From Gemmataceae bacterium (lineage in GTDB: Bacteria; Planctomycetota; Planctomycetia; Gemmatales; Gemmataceae): a stretch of DNA of 64,000 bases. Of the stretch, positions 18,141 to 25,640 are shown in pieces; the first letter of the stretch is position 1, and each line of letters starts with the position of its first letter. The position numbers and the translations under genes are program-made. The notes below the pieces were generated by a model, which saw only the letters and a program-made list of their open reading frames with translations, made no database searches and was not told where the DNA came from. Location of the stretch: contig JAHBXO010000013.1 of assembly GCA_019636445.1 (NCBI GenBank), forward strand, positions 62,001-126,000, in the 5' to 3' direction.

Positions 18141-19102
18141 GTTGCCTTCGCGTACCAGTCGAGCTTCCGGGACGGGAACCCCTTCACGCCGCTGAACGCC
18201 CAACTGTCCCCTTGCCGCAGCATCCGGTCGAGGACGCGGGCGTCGGCCCAGAAGCCGCCGGGCGACGGATCGCCGAGGCCGGTCGGGCCGGAGTGGAAGC
18301 GTTCGCCCCACGAATTCAGCAGGAAGCCGCCGGGCCGGCCCTCGCCGCGCACGCCGACGAGGGCCATGCAGTGGTACCAGGTGCCGCCGGGGGCGCAGAA
18401 CCCGTCGGCGTCTCGTGCGGCACGGAAGCCCTGATTGCTGCACACGATGACCGGGTAGCCGTTGCGGATCGCCGCCCGTGCCTCGTCCCACGTCTTCACG
18501 TTCGACACGGCCTTCACCGGGTGCTTCCGCACTTCCGGCTCCAGCTCGTCCGGCACGCCGGTGCGCCCGTACTCCCGGCAGCGCGGTACGTCGTACGTGC
18601 GCAGGTCGAACCGGCCGAACTGGCCCCGCGGCAGCACGCCGTACTCCACCACGAACTTCGCCGCCCATGCGCCCACGCTGCCGTCGCCGCGAATCCGGCC
18701 GCCGCCGATCTCCACGCGCGAGCCGCCGTAGATGATCTCCTGCGCGAGGTCGCGGTACTCCTCGTTCGCGCCGTTCGCCGCCTGCACGCAGAGCAGGTGC
18801 TCGATCGCCGACGCCGTGGCGAACGCGACGCACGAACCGACGTTCCCCTGATCGCGCGGCGGGATGAGTTTTCCCAAGACCTTCCGCGAAGCATCCCACA
18901 GAAGCACATCGTCCGGCCCGGCGTAGACGTCCCGGTACGCCGGGGTCGCCGCGAAATCCGGCTGCGGCAGCGTCGCCGCCACGACGCGCACCTGCTCCGC
19001 GTCCGGCACCCAGCCGAACGCGGTCGGTTCCGGCCGCGACGGAATCAGCGCGAGCGCGGCGAATGAGACAACGAGAATGCCAAGAGCGAGACGGGCTTTC
19101 AT
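18071..19102 (-). CDS. Secreted papain-like (C1) cysteine protease
   Basis: 343 residues with an N-terminal signal/anchor (ALGILVVSFAALALIPS). The papain catalytic set is clear: Gln85 and Cys91 in PPRDQGNVGSCVAFATA, His244 in GTWYHCMALVG and Asn263 in LLNSWGERF. A pro-region of about 65 residues precedes the oxyanion Gln. The last ~22 residues (from about DSGGLAHRAGRV) are encoded by a dispersed inverted repeat, so the original C-terminus was probably replaced or extended. It begins inside the stop of the preceding gene (ATGA overlap). The position among terminase genes suggests a cargo or accessory enzyme of a phage-like island; its substrate is unknown. Confidence 0.85.
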   Translation of the reverse strand: MKARLALGILVVSFAALALIPSRPEPTAFGWVPDAEQVRVVAATLPQPDFAATPAYRDVYAGPDDVLLWDASRKVLGKLIPPRDQGNVGSCVAFATASAIEHLLCVQAANGANEEYRDLAQEIIYGGSRVEIGGGRIRGDGSVGAWAAKFVVEYGVLPRGQFGRFDLRTYDVPRCREYGRTGVPDELEPEVRKHPVKAVSNVKTWDEARAAIRNGYPVIVCSNQGFRAARDADGFCAPGGTWYHCMALVGVRGEGRPGGFLLNSWGERFHSGPTGLGDPSPGGFWADARVLDRMLRQGDSWAFSGVKGFPSRKLDWYAKATDSGGLAHRAGRVFETRREGVRW

Positions 19103-19758
19103 TTCAGGTCCTCCAGGCGGGTCGCGATCCGTTCGAACAGCTTGGCCGCCTTCGCCCGCGTCTCGGCGTCCAGCGGCTTGTCTCCATCCAGCGGCAGCTC
19201 CTTCGCGATCTCCTCGGCGATCCGCTTCCGCACGCCGACGAGCGCCTCGGCGGGAATCAGCGTGGACGCCGCCGCGCGAATCCGGTTCGCGAGGTCCCCG
19301 GCCGTCATCACGTCCGCCTTCTCGGCGTACACGATCGCTTCCCGATAGAGCGCGGCGAGTTGGGCGAGGTGTTTGGCTTTGTCGGCGGAACCGTCATCGA
19401 CGAATTGCTTCTTCAGATCACGGGCGAACGGGTCGGCGGGCCCGGGCACCGCCGGCTCGCCGACGACCACGACGCACTTCGCCGCGTCGCTCGGCACGTC
19501 GCCCGCCGCCGTCCACACGAGCACGATGTACCGCCCCGCCTTCGGCGCGGTGAAGAGCGCGACCTTGCCTTCGGGAAACGGCACGAGGTCGGCGTCCTCC
19601 GAAACGAGGTGCCAGCGCACATGCTTGCCGGCGGTCTCGGCGGTCAGCCGCACGATCCGGCCGGGCTGGCCCTTCACCTCGGCGGGAAGCTTGATGGTCG
19701 GTTCCGGCGTCTGGGCCAGGGCGAACGGGAGGATCAACAGCGGGATCATGGCGGCCAC
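19099..19758 (-). CDS. Secreted protein with beta-rich N-domain and helical C-domain, unknown function
   Basis: 219 residues. The N-terminus is a short signal (MAAMIPLLILPFALAQTP). Residues ~20-100 look like an Ig-like or PKD-like beta sandwich (GRIVRLTAETAGKHVRWHLV, GRYIVLVWTAAGDVPSDAA). Residues ~105-219 are helical and charged. The stop overlaps the start of the papain-like protease by four bases, so the two are probably co-translated and may form a secreted pair, perhaps as inhibitor, chaperone or substrate (inference). I do not recognise a named family. Confidence 0.7.
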   Translation of the reverse strand: MAAMIPLLILPFALAQTPEPTIKLPAEVKGQPGRIVRLTAETAGKHVRWHLVSEDADLVPFPEGKVALFTAPKAGRYIVLVWTAAGDVPSDAAKCVVVVGEPAVPGPADPFARDLKKQFVDDGSADKAKHLAQLAALYREAIVYAEKADVMTAGDLANRIRAAASTLIPAEALVGVRKRIAEEIAKELPLDGDKPLDAETRAKAAKLFERIATRLEDLK

Positions 19759-19793
19759 TCCGTGGGAAACGGACGGCCGAGGATACGATACAT

Positions 19794-20345
19794 TTATTCA
19801 GATGCAAGCCGCCGCCGATTGTCGAACACGAAATACGCCGGCTCGGCGTGCCGGTGCGTGGTCGATCCCTTCGACGCGCGGCCATATGCGCCGCGGAGGT
19901 TGCCGCCCGGCGCGTGCCGCACCACGCCCACGCGCGTGAAGCCGGCACGCTCGAAGAACGGATTGCTCCGCCCCATCGCGCTGAGCGTTTCGATCCAGTC
20001 GACCGGGCACAGCTCGCAGGCGCGGCGGACGAACGCGGCCGCGATACCTGCACCGCGGTACGTCGGGTGCAGCACCACGCGGGACAACAGCCAGAGGTGG
20101 GAGTTGAGTGCGGCGAGCGCCACGGCGGTGCGCGGGTTCGCCAGGCCGAAGTGCTTCGTGCGCAGCGTCAGTGACGCGGCAGGGGCGGCGAAGACGCAGA
20201 TGCCCACGGGTTCCGCGCCGTGCCAGAGCACGATCACGCGCCGGACAAAGCCGAGGCCGTGGCCACGGTAATGCCACCGAGCGAAATACGGCCAGTCGGA
20301 TCGGGTGCCGTCCGAGAGCCAAAGCTCATCGTGGAAGCCGATCGC
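19794..20345 (-). CDS. GNAT acetyltransferase domain, C-terminal half of an ABC-GNAT fusion reached by -1 frameshift
   Basis: 183 residues read from the codon after the A9 run (GCG at 20345) to the stop at 19794. Homologous sequence starts at once (FHDELWLSDGTRSDWPYFARW), with no start codon near it. The GNAT acetyl-CoA motif is VVLHPTYRGAGIAAAFVRRA, and the C-terminal FFERAGFTRVGV strand is present. An internal GTG at 20237 could start a truncated 147-residue product, but it would cut off conserved residues. The domain continues directly from the ABC ATPase in the -1 frame, matching the known family that joins an ABC-type ATPase to a predicted acetyltransferase (COG2401, recalled). Substrate unknown. 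Confidence 0.75.
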   Translation of the reverse strand, partial: AIGFHDELWLSDGTRSDWPYFARWHYRGHGLGFVRRVIVLWHGAEPVGICVFAAPAASLTLRTKHFGLANPRTAVALAALNSHLWLLSRVVLHPTYRGAGIAAAFVRRACELCPVDWIETLSAMGRSNPFFERAGFTRVGVVRHAPGGNLRGAYGRASKGSTTHRHAEPAYFVFDNRRRLASE

Positions 20346-20983
20346 TTTTTTTTTACCGTCCGGTACTCGACGTCGATCGCGCCCTCGCCGCGGCAGCGCA
20401 CGTGGACGTCCGGGTTCAGGTCGTCCGCGATGTCCTCGTGCGTCGTGGCGGCCAGCACGCCGATGCCGGCGCGCGTCGCGAGCTTGCGCAGGTTGAACGC
20501 CACCACCCTCGCCAGCGTGCGGTCCAGCGCGGCGGTGAATTCGTCCAGCACGATCGGCGCCGTCGCCGTCGCGAGCGCGTAGGCCATGCGGAAGCGATAG
20601 CGCTGCCCCTCGCTCAGTTCCGCCGGCGTGCGCAGCAGCAGCCGCGCCTCCGACAGGCCGCAGCCCGCGAGCGTCGCCAGCCGGTCCTCCACCGCCCCCG
20701 GCAGCGCGTCCACCAACGGCACCGCCGGCAATTCGAGGCTTCCCGCATCGACCGCCCCGAGCCGCCGCGCCACCTCCCGCATCACGCTCGACTTCCCCGA
20801 TCCCGACGGCCCCGTGAACAGCACCACATCCGTCGGCCGCGCATCCAGTTCCAGATTCTCCGCGACAACGTGCTCGCCTTCGGAGCCATCCAGCCCGAAC
20901 AGATCGGCGACTTCGCCGACCGCCAAACTCCTACGCGCGGGCCGGAACGGATAGCGGATCGTGATGAGATTTCCATTTTGCAT
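20234..20983 (-). CDS. ABC-type ATPase, N-terminal half of the ABC-GNAT fusion
   Basis: In the zero frame 249 residues, of which the last ~36 after the A9 run look unrelated to any fold. Walker A is TGPSGSGKSS (Lys64), the signature is LSEGQRYR (about 123), Walker B is IVLDEFTAALDR (Asp147-Glu148) and the H-loop is ATTHED. There is no transmembrane partner, so this is a soluble ABC ATPase of the RecF/SMC/UvrA-like or regulatory kind, not a transporter. The start (MQNGNLITIRY) lies in an AAAATGCAAAATGG repeat. It follows the large terminase gene by 102 bases. With the frameshift the protein would be about 396 residues and end in a GNAT domain. Confidence 0.8.
   Translation of the reverse strand: MQNGNLITIRYPFRPARRSLAVGEVADLFGLDGSEGEHVVAENLELDARPTDVVLFTGPSGSGKSSVMREVARRLGAVDAGSLELPAVPLVDALPGAVEDRLATLAGCGLSEARLLLRTPAELSEGQRYRFRMAYALATATAPIVLDEFTAALDRTLARVVAFNLRKLATRAGIGVLAATTHEDIADDLNPDVHVRCRGEGAIDVEYRTVKKKRSASTMSFGSRTAPDPTGRISLGGITVATASALSGA
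20346..20354 (-). other. A9 slippery run: candidate -1 frameshift or transcription-slippage site
   Basis: On the coding strand the codons read GTA AAA AAA AAG, giving a run of nine A and the heptamer A AAA AAG, the classic bacterial -1 slippery sequence. A -1 slip there places the ribosome on GCG ATC GGC, which is the first codon of the GNAT frame. Runs of nine A also make RNA polymerase stutter, so either mechanism could fuse the frames. A sequencing error in the homopolymer is the plain alternative. Confidence 0.6.
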
Positions 20984-21085
20984 TTTTCATTCTCCATTTT
21001 GAATTGTTTCAATCATCGTGAACCCCGGTAGAACGCGCGCCATGTTCGGACCAATGCAAAATGCCGAATGCAAAATGCAAAACTC
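20974..21085. repeat. GCATTTTGCATT-type palindromic repeat between terminase and ABC genes
   Basis: On the plus strand 21054-21082 carries repeated AATGCAAAATGC units, and 20974-21005 carries the opposite-strand version (ATTTTGCATTTTTCATTCTC). Together they can form an imperfect hairpin with a GC-rich loop. The ABC gene's predicted start codon falls inside the repeat. Confidence 0.65.
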
Positions 21086-22468
21086 TCACACCCACACGCG
21101 CGGCTCCGCGGCGCCCGCCAGCAGGTGCGCCGTGCCCATCGCCGCCGCGTCCACCAGGTCGTCGCGCTCGCCAAACGGGAACGTCGTCATCTCGGCGAAC
21201 AGTTCCCCCTGACCTTCGCCGAGGCGGAACGAGCCGTTCTCCACCGACACCGCGAACGCCGCGACGCGATCCACCTTGCGGCGGGACTGCGTCACGCCCT
21301 TGATCTTCGGCCCGAAGCGCGCGTGCCGCACCAGCAGGTCCTTGATCGCCGCAAACGCCCCGTTCGACTCGAACAGGATCACCTGCGGCTGCCACGCGCG
21401 GTCCAGTTCGTCGAGCAGTTGCACGAGTTCGGGCGCGGCCAGCCGCCGGGCGACCGCCGCCAGGCAGCGCACCTCCGCGCCGGCGCGGCCGAGCACCACG
21501 AACGCCGTGCGGTCCGCTTCCGTCCGCGCGCTCGTCGCCGGGTCCACCGCCAGCAGCGTGAAGTCGCACGCCGTCGGCTCCGTCCAGACCCGCACCCACT
21601 CGGGGCGGATGAGCAGTTCCGTCTCGGCGATCGGGGTGAGGCGATAGCCGCGGGCGAACGCGGCTTCGCCGATCTCGCGCTTCCGTTCGGCGAGTTTGTC
21701 GGTCGGCCATTTCTCCGGCCAGACCGACTCCAAGTCCGGCCCGACGGCGCGGCGGAAATGCGCGTACGCGCCGGTCCGCTTCAGCCGCGCGTTGCAGTCG
21801 TCCGCGTGCCACGGGGTGAAGAGGCCCCAGAAGCGGCCGTCGGGTTCGAGGAGGTTGAGCAGGTTGTCGTGGAAGGCGGCGCTGACGCGATCGCGTTCGG
21901 CGCGGCTGTGGATGGCGGCGACGTCGACGATGTCGTCGCAGACGAGCAGGTCGGCGCGGGTGCCGGTGGAGGCGCAGCCGACGCCGAACGCCGCGACGCT
22001 CGGCCCGATGCCGTCGCCCGGCCGCGCGATCGTGAACCCCTCCGCCGCCCACGGCTTCCCCGGCCGCAGGTGCGGGAAGACGAGACGGAGCCGAACGTTT
22101 CCGGCGATCGCATCCCGTAGGAATCGCGTGCGCTCCTGCGCGAGCGCGTCCGTCGCGCAGACGAGCTTCACACGCAGGCCGGGCGCGTGGCCGAGTTCCC
22201 ACAGGATGCGCCCGCAGATTTGCGTGCTCTTGCCGTGGTCCCGCGGTAACTCGACGAGCGCCTTGCGGTGCTCGGTGAGGAACGCCTGCAACTCGCGGTG
22301 GACGCGCGCCTGGGAGATCCGACGGCCCGCCGCGTCCCCGAGGCTGAACGCGATGAACTCATTCGGATCGCTCCGCCAGCGTGGTCGGAGCAGGCGCAGC
22401 GTCAGCGCCAGTTCCAGCCGCGGGCGGAGCCGCGCGGAGTTCGCGAAGGAGCGTTTCAGCTTCGGCAT
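21086..22468 (-). CDS. terL: Phage terminase large subunit
   Basis: 460 residues. The ATPase domain has the Walker A-like LPRDHGKST (about 74-82) and Walker B LLVCDDIVD (Asp178-Asp179), with the coupling motif region LLNLLEPDGRFWGLFTPWHADD. The C-terminal RNase H-like nuclease shows Asp309 (LLAVDPATS), Glu367 (VILFESNGAF) and Asp437/440 (ERDDLVDAAAMGTAHL). All motor and nuclease residues seem intact. In a phage this protein cuts and packages DNA into procapsids. The predicted start overlaps the upstream small gene by 110 bases; a later non-ATG start is possible. No portal or capsid gene is recognisable in the window, so the role here is uncertain. Confidence 0.9.
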   Translation of the reverse strand: MPKLKRSFANSARLRPRLELALTLRLLRPRWRSDPNEFIAFSLGDAAGRRISQARVHRELQAFLTEHRKALVELPRDHGKSTQICGRILWELGHAPGLRVKLVCATDALAQERTRFLRDAIAGNVRLRLVFPHLRPGKPWAAEGFTIARPGDGIGPSVAAFGVGCASTGTRADLLVCDDIVDVAAIHSRAERDRVSAAFHDNLLNLLEPDGRFWGLFTPWHADDCNARLKRTGAYAHFRRAVGPDLESVWPEKWPTDKLAERKREIGEAAFARGYRLTPIAETELLIRPEWVRVWTEPTACDFTLLAVDPATSARTEADRTAFVVLGRAGAEVRCLAAVARRLAAPELVQLLDELDRAWQPQVILFESNGAFAAIKDLLVRHARFGPKIKGVTQSRRKVDRVAAFAVSVENGSFRLGEGQGELFAEMTTFPFGERDDLVDAAAMGTAHLLAGAAEPRVWV

Positions 22469-22853
22469 CGGTCAATCCCTCCACGAACTCCGCGAGGGCG
22501 GCCGTGTCCGGCGCGAGCGCCGCGGGACGGCCCTTTCGGGATAGAGACTTGCGGGACTTGGTCAGGGCATACTGGATGAGCGAGGCGGCGGCGGCGCGGC
22601 CGATCTTCTCGTCCTCGCTTCGGAGCTGTTTCCGCAGGGCGTGCACCGATTCGGCGGTCGCTTCGCGCGCGATCGTGGATTCGTGCCGGCGCAGGGCAGC
22701 GGCCCATTCGCGCGGGAACTTCTTGGCCCACTCGCGCAGGGTCTTCTCGTTGCGGCCGAGTTCGCGGGCGGCGGCGTCCCACGACAGGCCGCGGGCGCGG
22801 TGCTCGGCGGCGCGGTCGAACTGCGACGGGGGCTTGCGGTCGCGGGCGGGCAT
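22359..22853 (-). CDS. Small-terminase-like helix-turn-helix protein
   Basis: 164 residues from the ATG at 22853 (MPARDRKPPSQFD). Residues ~10-45 form a homeodomain-like helix-turn-helix (AAEHRARGLSWDAAARELGR then NEKTLREWAKKFPREW), as in phage small terminases and phBC6A51-type proteins. The middle part (about 55-100) is a charged helical segment suited to oligomerisation, and the C-terminus is Ala/Pro-rich. Its place directly upstream of the large terminase supports a DNA-recognition role. A decayed copy lies at 25120-25294. The 110-base overlap with the large-subunit gene is unusual. Confidence 0.75.
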   Translation of the reverse strand: MPARDRKPPSQFDRAAEHRARGLSWDAAARELGRNEKTLREWAKKFPREWAAALRRHESTIAREATAESVHALRKQLRSEDEKIGRAAAASLIQYALTKSRKSLSRKGRPAALAPDTAALAEFVEGLTDAEAETLLRELRAAPPAAGTGADAAPAPTTLAERSE

Positions 22854-23219
22854 GGCGGCGCTCCGGAGCGGAACGCGCGAAGGGTAAGCGATGGTGTACA
22901 AATGTCAAATCGCCGGCCGACGGGATGCACGACACCACGGCCGGAAAGCCAAGGGAAAAACGTTCGCGCCCCGGCATTCCCCGCCGTCGACCCGTCTTTT
23001 TCGACCGGTTTTCCGGGGCGGGACCGCGAACCAAGAAAATCAAATGCTTCCGCGAATAAACCGTTGCATTGTCCTGTCCAATCGATTAGTCTGTTCGCAT
23101 GGGATCTTCCATTCGTTGGAAATCCCGGAATAATTGGCGAGTTCCACCTCTTCGGTCCGTTCGCCAATTTTTTTTATTCCTCGATTCTCGGTTCGCTTTT
23201 CTCTTTCAGGGGGTTCCCC
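22854..23219. other. Intergenic region between divergent small-terminase-like and DUF1559 genes
   Basis: No gene is seen. The first ~45 bases resemble the sequence upstream of the decayed terminase copy at 25295. From about 23030 the base composition drops in GC (AATAAACCGTTGCATT, TTTTTTTTATTCC), marking the start of the lower-GC DUF1559 module. A purine-rich CAGGGGG just before the ATG at 23220 can serve as ribosome binding site. Confidence 0.5.
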
Positions 23220-24266
23220 ATGAGTTCTCGTTCTCGCTTGGGTGTGAAACGTGGCGGTTTCACACTGATCGAGCTGCTGGTCGTCATCGCCATCATCGCC
23301 ATTCTGATCGGCCTGCTGCTGCCGGCCGTGCAAAAGGTCCGCGAAGCCGCGGCGCGAGCCCAATGTACCAACAACCTCAAGCAAATGGGCCTCGCTCTAC
23401 ACAATTTCGAAGGCACGAACAGACATCTGCCTCCGGCCCTCGTAAACTCGGGGCGATGGAACTGCGGCACCGCTTGCGCCGCCAACCAATCGTACTACTA
23501 CCCGCGAGACACGGCTTGGTACGTCTATAACCACAGCGGGTTCATCTTCCTGCTCCCCAACCTGGAACAAGAGAGTCTGTTCCGGCAATACGATCAAACC
23601 GTCCCCGGTTCGCTATCCAACCCGTACGGAATGCCCGCTGCGCCGAACGCCGGACTGCTCAGCGCCACTCACCCGAACGCGTTCGTCCAAAGCCAGAAAC
23701 TGAAGGTCTTCACCTGTCCGTCCGACCGTGAACCAGAAATCGTTTCCAATGCGCTATCGGCGACGGACTTTTATCAACGCCCCAACACGGCGCGAAGCAA
23801 TTACCTGTTTAGCTCGGGACAATACACCGACTACGATGCTCCGACCGCATGGCTGAGCGCCCGTTATGGCGGTGCCTTCGGCCACAATACCCGGACAAAG
23901 ATTTCGGAAATCACGGACGGCACCAGCAACACCATTGCCATCGGGGAATCGGTGCAGCGAAAGGAAGGCACGGGCACCAGCACGTCGTTCGGGCCGTATT
24001 GGGGATCCGGTACCCACACCGCCACGATCGGACGTGTTCCCGAAACCGATCCGCGATTCGCCATCAACGCCCAGTTTGATCCCACTTGCACACCGAAGGG
24101 ACCACGCTGCACGTACGCTTGGGTCTTCGGCAGCTTCCACTCGGGCGGCGCGAACTTCGTCATGTGCGATGGATCCGTCCGGTATATCCGTGAGACGATC
24201 ACCTACTCGAACTTCTTCTGGATGAACACCAAGGCGGGTGGCGAGACCCTCACGGAAGACTTCTAA
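23220..24266 (+). CDS. DUF1559 prepilin-like protein
   Basis: 348 residues from the ATG at 23220. It begins with a type IV prepilin leader and hydrophobic helix ([20 protein letters not shown]), with cleavage expected before the Phe of GFTLIE and Glu5 conserved. It continues with the DUF1559 hallmark [20 protein letters not shown], and ends with the usual [15 protein letters not shown] and H-x-GG-like motifs ([11 protein letters not shown]). This family is expanded to many copies in planctomycetes and probably makes pilus-like or cell-surface structures. A lipoprotein gene follows, the usual pairing. The gene has lower GC and different codon choice than its neighbours and is bracketed by terminase-like sequences, which suggests insertion. 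Confidence 0.95.
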   Translation: MSSRSRLGVKRGGFTLIELLVVIAIIAILIGLLLPAVQKVREAAARAQCTNNLKQMGLALHNFEGTNRHLPPALVNSGRWNCGTACAANQSYYYPRDTAWYVYNHSGFIFLLPNLEQESLFRQYDQTVPGSLSNPYGMPAAPNAGLLSATHPNAFVQSQKLKVFTCPSDREPEIVSNALSATDFYQRPNTARSNYLFSSGQYTDYDAPTAWLSARYGGAFGHNTRTKISEITDGTSNTIAIGESVQRKEGTGTSTSFGPYWGSGTHTATIGRVPETDPRFAINAQFDPTCTPKGPRCTYAWVFGSFHSGGANFVMCDGSVRYIRETITYSNFFWMNTKAGGETLTEDF

Positions 24267-24274
24267 TTGAGCCC

Positions 24275-24305
24275 GGCGATCAATCCGAACGACGGGTTGA
24301 TCGCC
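24275..24305 (+). terminator. Hairpin after the DUF1559 gene
   Basis: GGCGATCAA (24275-24283) pairs with TTGATCGCC (24297-24305), followed by TTTGGGTTTCCGGTTTTA. It lies 9 bases past the stop and 53 bases before the lipoprotein start, so it may end or attenuate transcription and lower expression of the second gene. Confidence 0.55.
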
Positions 24306-24358
24306 TTTGGGTTTCCGGTTTTATCCCCACTTTTCATCACTTCGGGAGTTTCCCTTCC

Positions 24359-24838
24359 ATGCGACGCGGCAACATCATTCGGTTCGGCCTCTGTTTCGCG
24401 TTAACTTTCGTTCCGGCCGTTTTGGTCGGTTGTGGCGAAACGGATAAACGGGAAAACATCATCGTCAAAGGAAATGTGACAGTCGACGGAAAAGCGATGG
24501 GCGGTGTAACCCTCTCCTTTTTCTCCCCTGGCGAAAAAGTCGCCGTCGGAACCGTGAATACGCAGGATGACGGCTCGTACGAAATCATGTTCAAGGCCCA
24601 TGCCGGCGAAGGCAACTATAAAGTGACCGCCAAGAAAATGCAGGCGAAACCCGGAACGAAGACTTTCGACAAAGGCGACGGAATCGACGATTACCAACTC
24701 GGTATTGCATCCGGTGCCAGCGGAGGAAGCATCCACCTGTTGCCGGAGAAATACTCCAGCGTCGATCGTACCGATTTGACTGCGGTTTTGCAGAAAGGCC
24801 AAAACGATTCGAAAAACTTTACGATCAAAACGAAATAA
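24359..24838 (+). CDS. Small lipoprotein with carboxypeptidase-regulatory-like domain
   Basis: 159 residues. The lipobox is AVLVGCGE, preceded by a hydrophobic signal. The mature part is a beta-sandwich of the transthyretin/CarboxypepD_reg kind often found in planctomycetes (VKGNVTVDGKAMGGVTLSFF, TQDDGSYEIMFKAHAGEGNYKV split at the turn). Such lipoproteins commonly follow DUF1559 genes, as here, and probably act at the cell surface with them. GC content is low for this genome, like the DUF1559 gene. No enzyme motif is seen. Confidence 0.85.
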   Translation: MRRGNIIRFGLCFALTFVPAVLVGCGETDKRENIIVKGNVTVDGKAMGGVTLSFFSPGEKVAVGTVNTQDDGSYEIMFKAHAGEGNYKVTAKKMQAKPGTKTFDKGDGIDDYQLGIASGASGGSIHLLPEKYSSVDRTDLTAVLQKGQNDSKNFTIKTK

Positions 24839-24861
24839 TAAGAACGGCCGTATTTCGCAAA

Positions 24862-24881
24862 CCCGGGAATTTCTTCCCGGG
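24862..24881 (+). terminator. Palindromic hairpin after the lipoprotein gene
   Basis: An 8-bp stem CCCGGGAA/TTCCCGGG with a TTTC loop lies 23 bases after the stop codon. It is followed by AATCCTTG, without a U-tract. Confidence 0.6.
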
Positions 24882-25119
24882 AATCCTTGATAGGATCTGT
24901 ACAGCTGTCCTATGTGATGAACGGGGGTGTGGCTGGACGAGGCACCCGCGAAACGCCAGACGGTTGATTCTCAGCTTGGCGGCGATCCAGCACACCCCGG
25001 TATTGAACCAAAGCCCGTGTACATATTTCGCTCGGTTATCGATTTGGGCAATCACATTCGAGCCAAATCACACTCGAATATTCAGCAATTCAATGCGAGA
25101 AAGCTAAGCATTTAGACAG

Positions 25120-25294
25120 CACTCGCTGGTGAAGGATGGCGGCCCATTCGCGGGGAGACTTCCTCTCCCACTCGTGCAGAGTCTTCATTGTTGCGGCCGA
25201 GTTCGCGGACAGCGGCGTCCCACGAGAGGCCGCAGGCGCGGTGCTTGGTGGCACAGTCGAACTGCGGCGGTGGATTGCGGGCGCGAGCGGGCAT
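25120..25294 (-). pseudogene. Decayed copy of the small-terminase-like gene
   Basis: From an ATG at 25294 the reading MPARARNPPPQFD then CATKHRACGLSWDAAVRELG matches the first ~33 residues of the protein at 22359-22853. After GRN the frame is lost, and the match continues in another frame (KTLHEWERKSPREWAAILHQ) for about 20 residues before it ends. The sequence upstream of the ATG (GTCCGGAGCGGAACG) also matches. It is therefore a frameshifted, truncated duplicate on the same strand 2.4 kb away. Confidence 0.85.
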
Positions 25295-25640
25295 GGCGGT
25301 GGTCCGGAGCGGAACGTGAAGGCCAAGAGTTGGTGCACATATAAAGTCCCAGACGAAGTCGCGAGAGAGGCGTAACGCAATAACCATCAAATTCGTTTTC
25401 TAACTCGCCAACCCGTGCCGAGACAATTGCCGGGATGATCCGCAGGTTACGCGCTGCGGGCCAGCGGAGGCGTTCGTCACGTCCGGCGGCACGGTACGCC
25501 TGGGAAGGGGCGGCTGTCCGGCCGTTGGGGTAAGTCCCGCCTGCCCGCGCGGCGGAGCGCCGAATACAACAACCCGCGCGAACCTTGGGCGGATGGGCGT
25601 CGTATTTGCCCCCAAGCCCCTGGCGTGGAGTAGCGCGAAC
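25295..25640. other. Gap between the terminase fragment and the ABC transporter operon
   Basis: No convincing gene. The first ~30 bases continue the duplication upstream of the terminase-like gene. The rest is GC-rich with several short palindromes (GGCGGCTGTCCGGCC, CCGCGCGG) and leads into the promoter region of the ATPase gene at 25641. No riboswitch was recognised. Confidence 0.4.

Noticed and set aside
20234..20345. Zero-frame extension of the ABC ATPase after the A9 run as a real domain
   Set aside because: The residues (RSASTMSFGSRTAPDPTGR) show no fold-like pattern, while the -1 frame over the same bases gives conserved GNAT sequence.
24882..25119. Possible small genes in the low-GC gap after the lipoprotein
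   Set aside because: The available frames are short, have no ribosome binding site or recognisable sequence, and are interrupted.
25400..25640. Possible riboswitch (cobalamin-like GC-rich stretch) before the ABC ATPase gene
   Set aside because: No conserved riboswitch core could be identified; only short palindromes are present.
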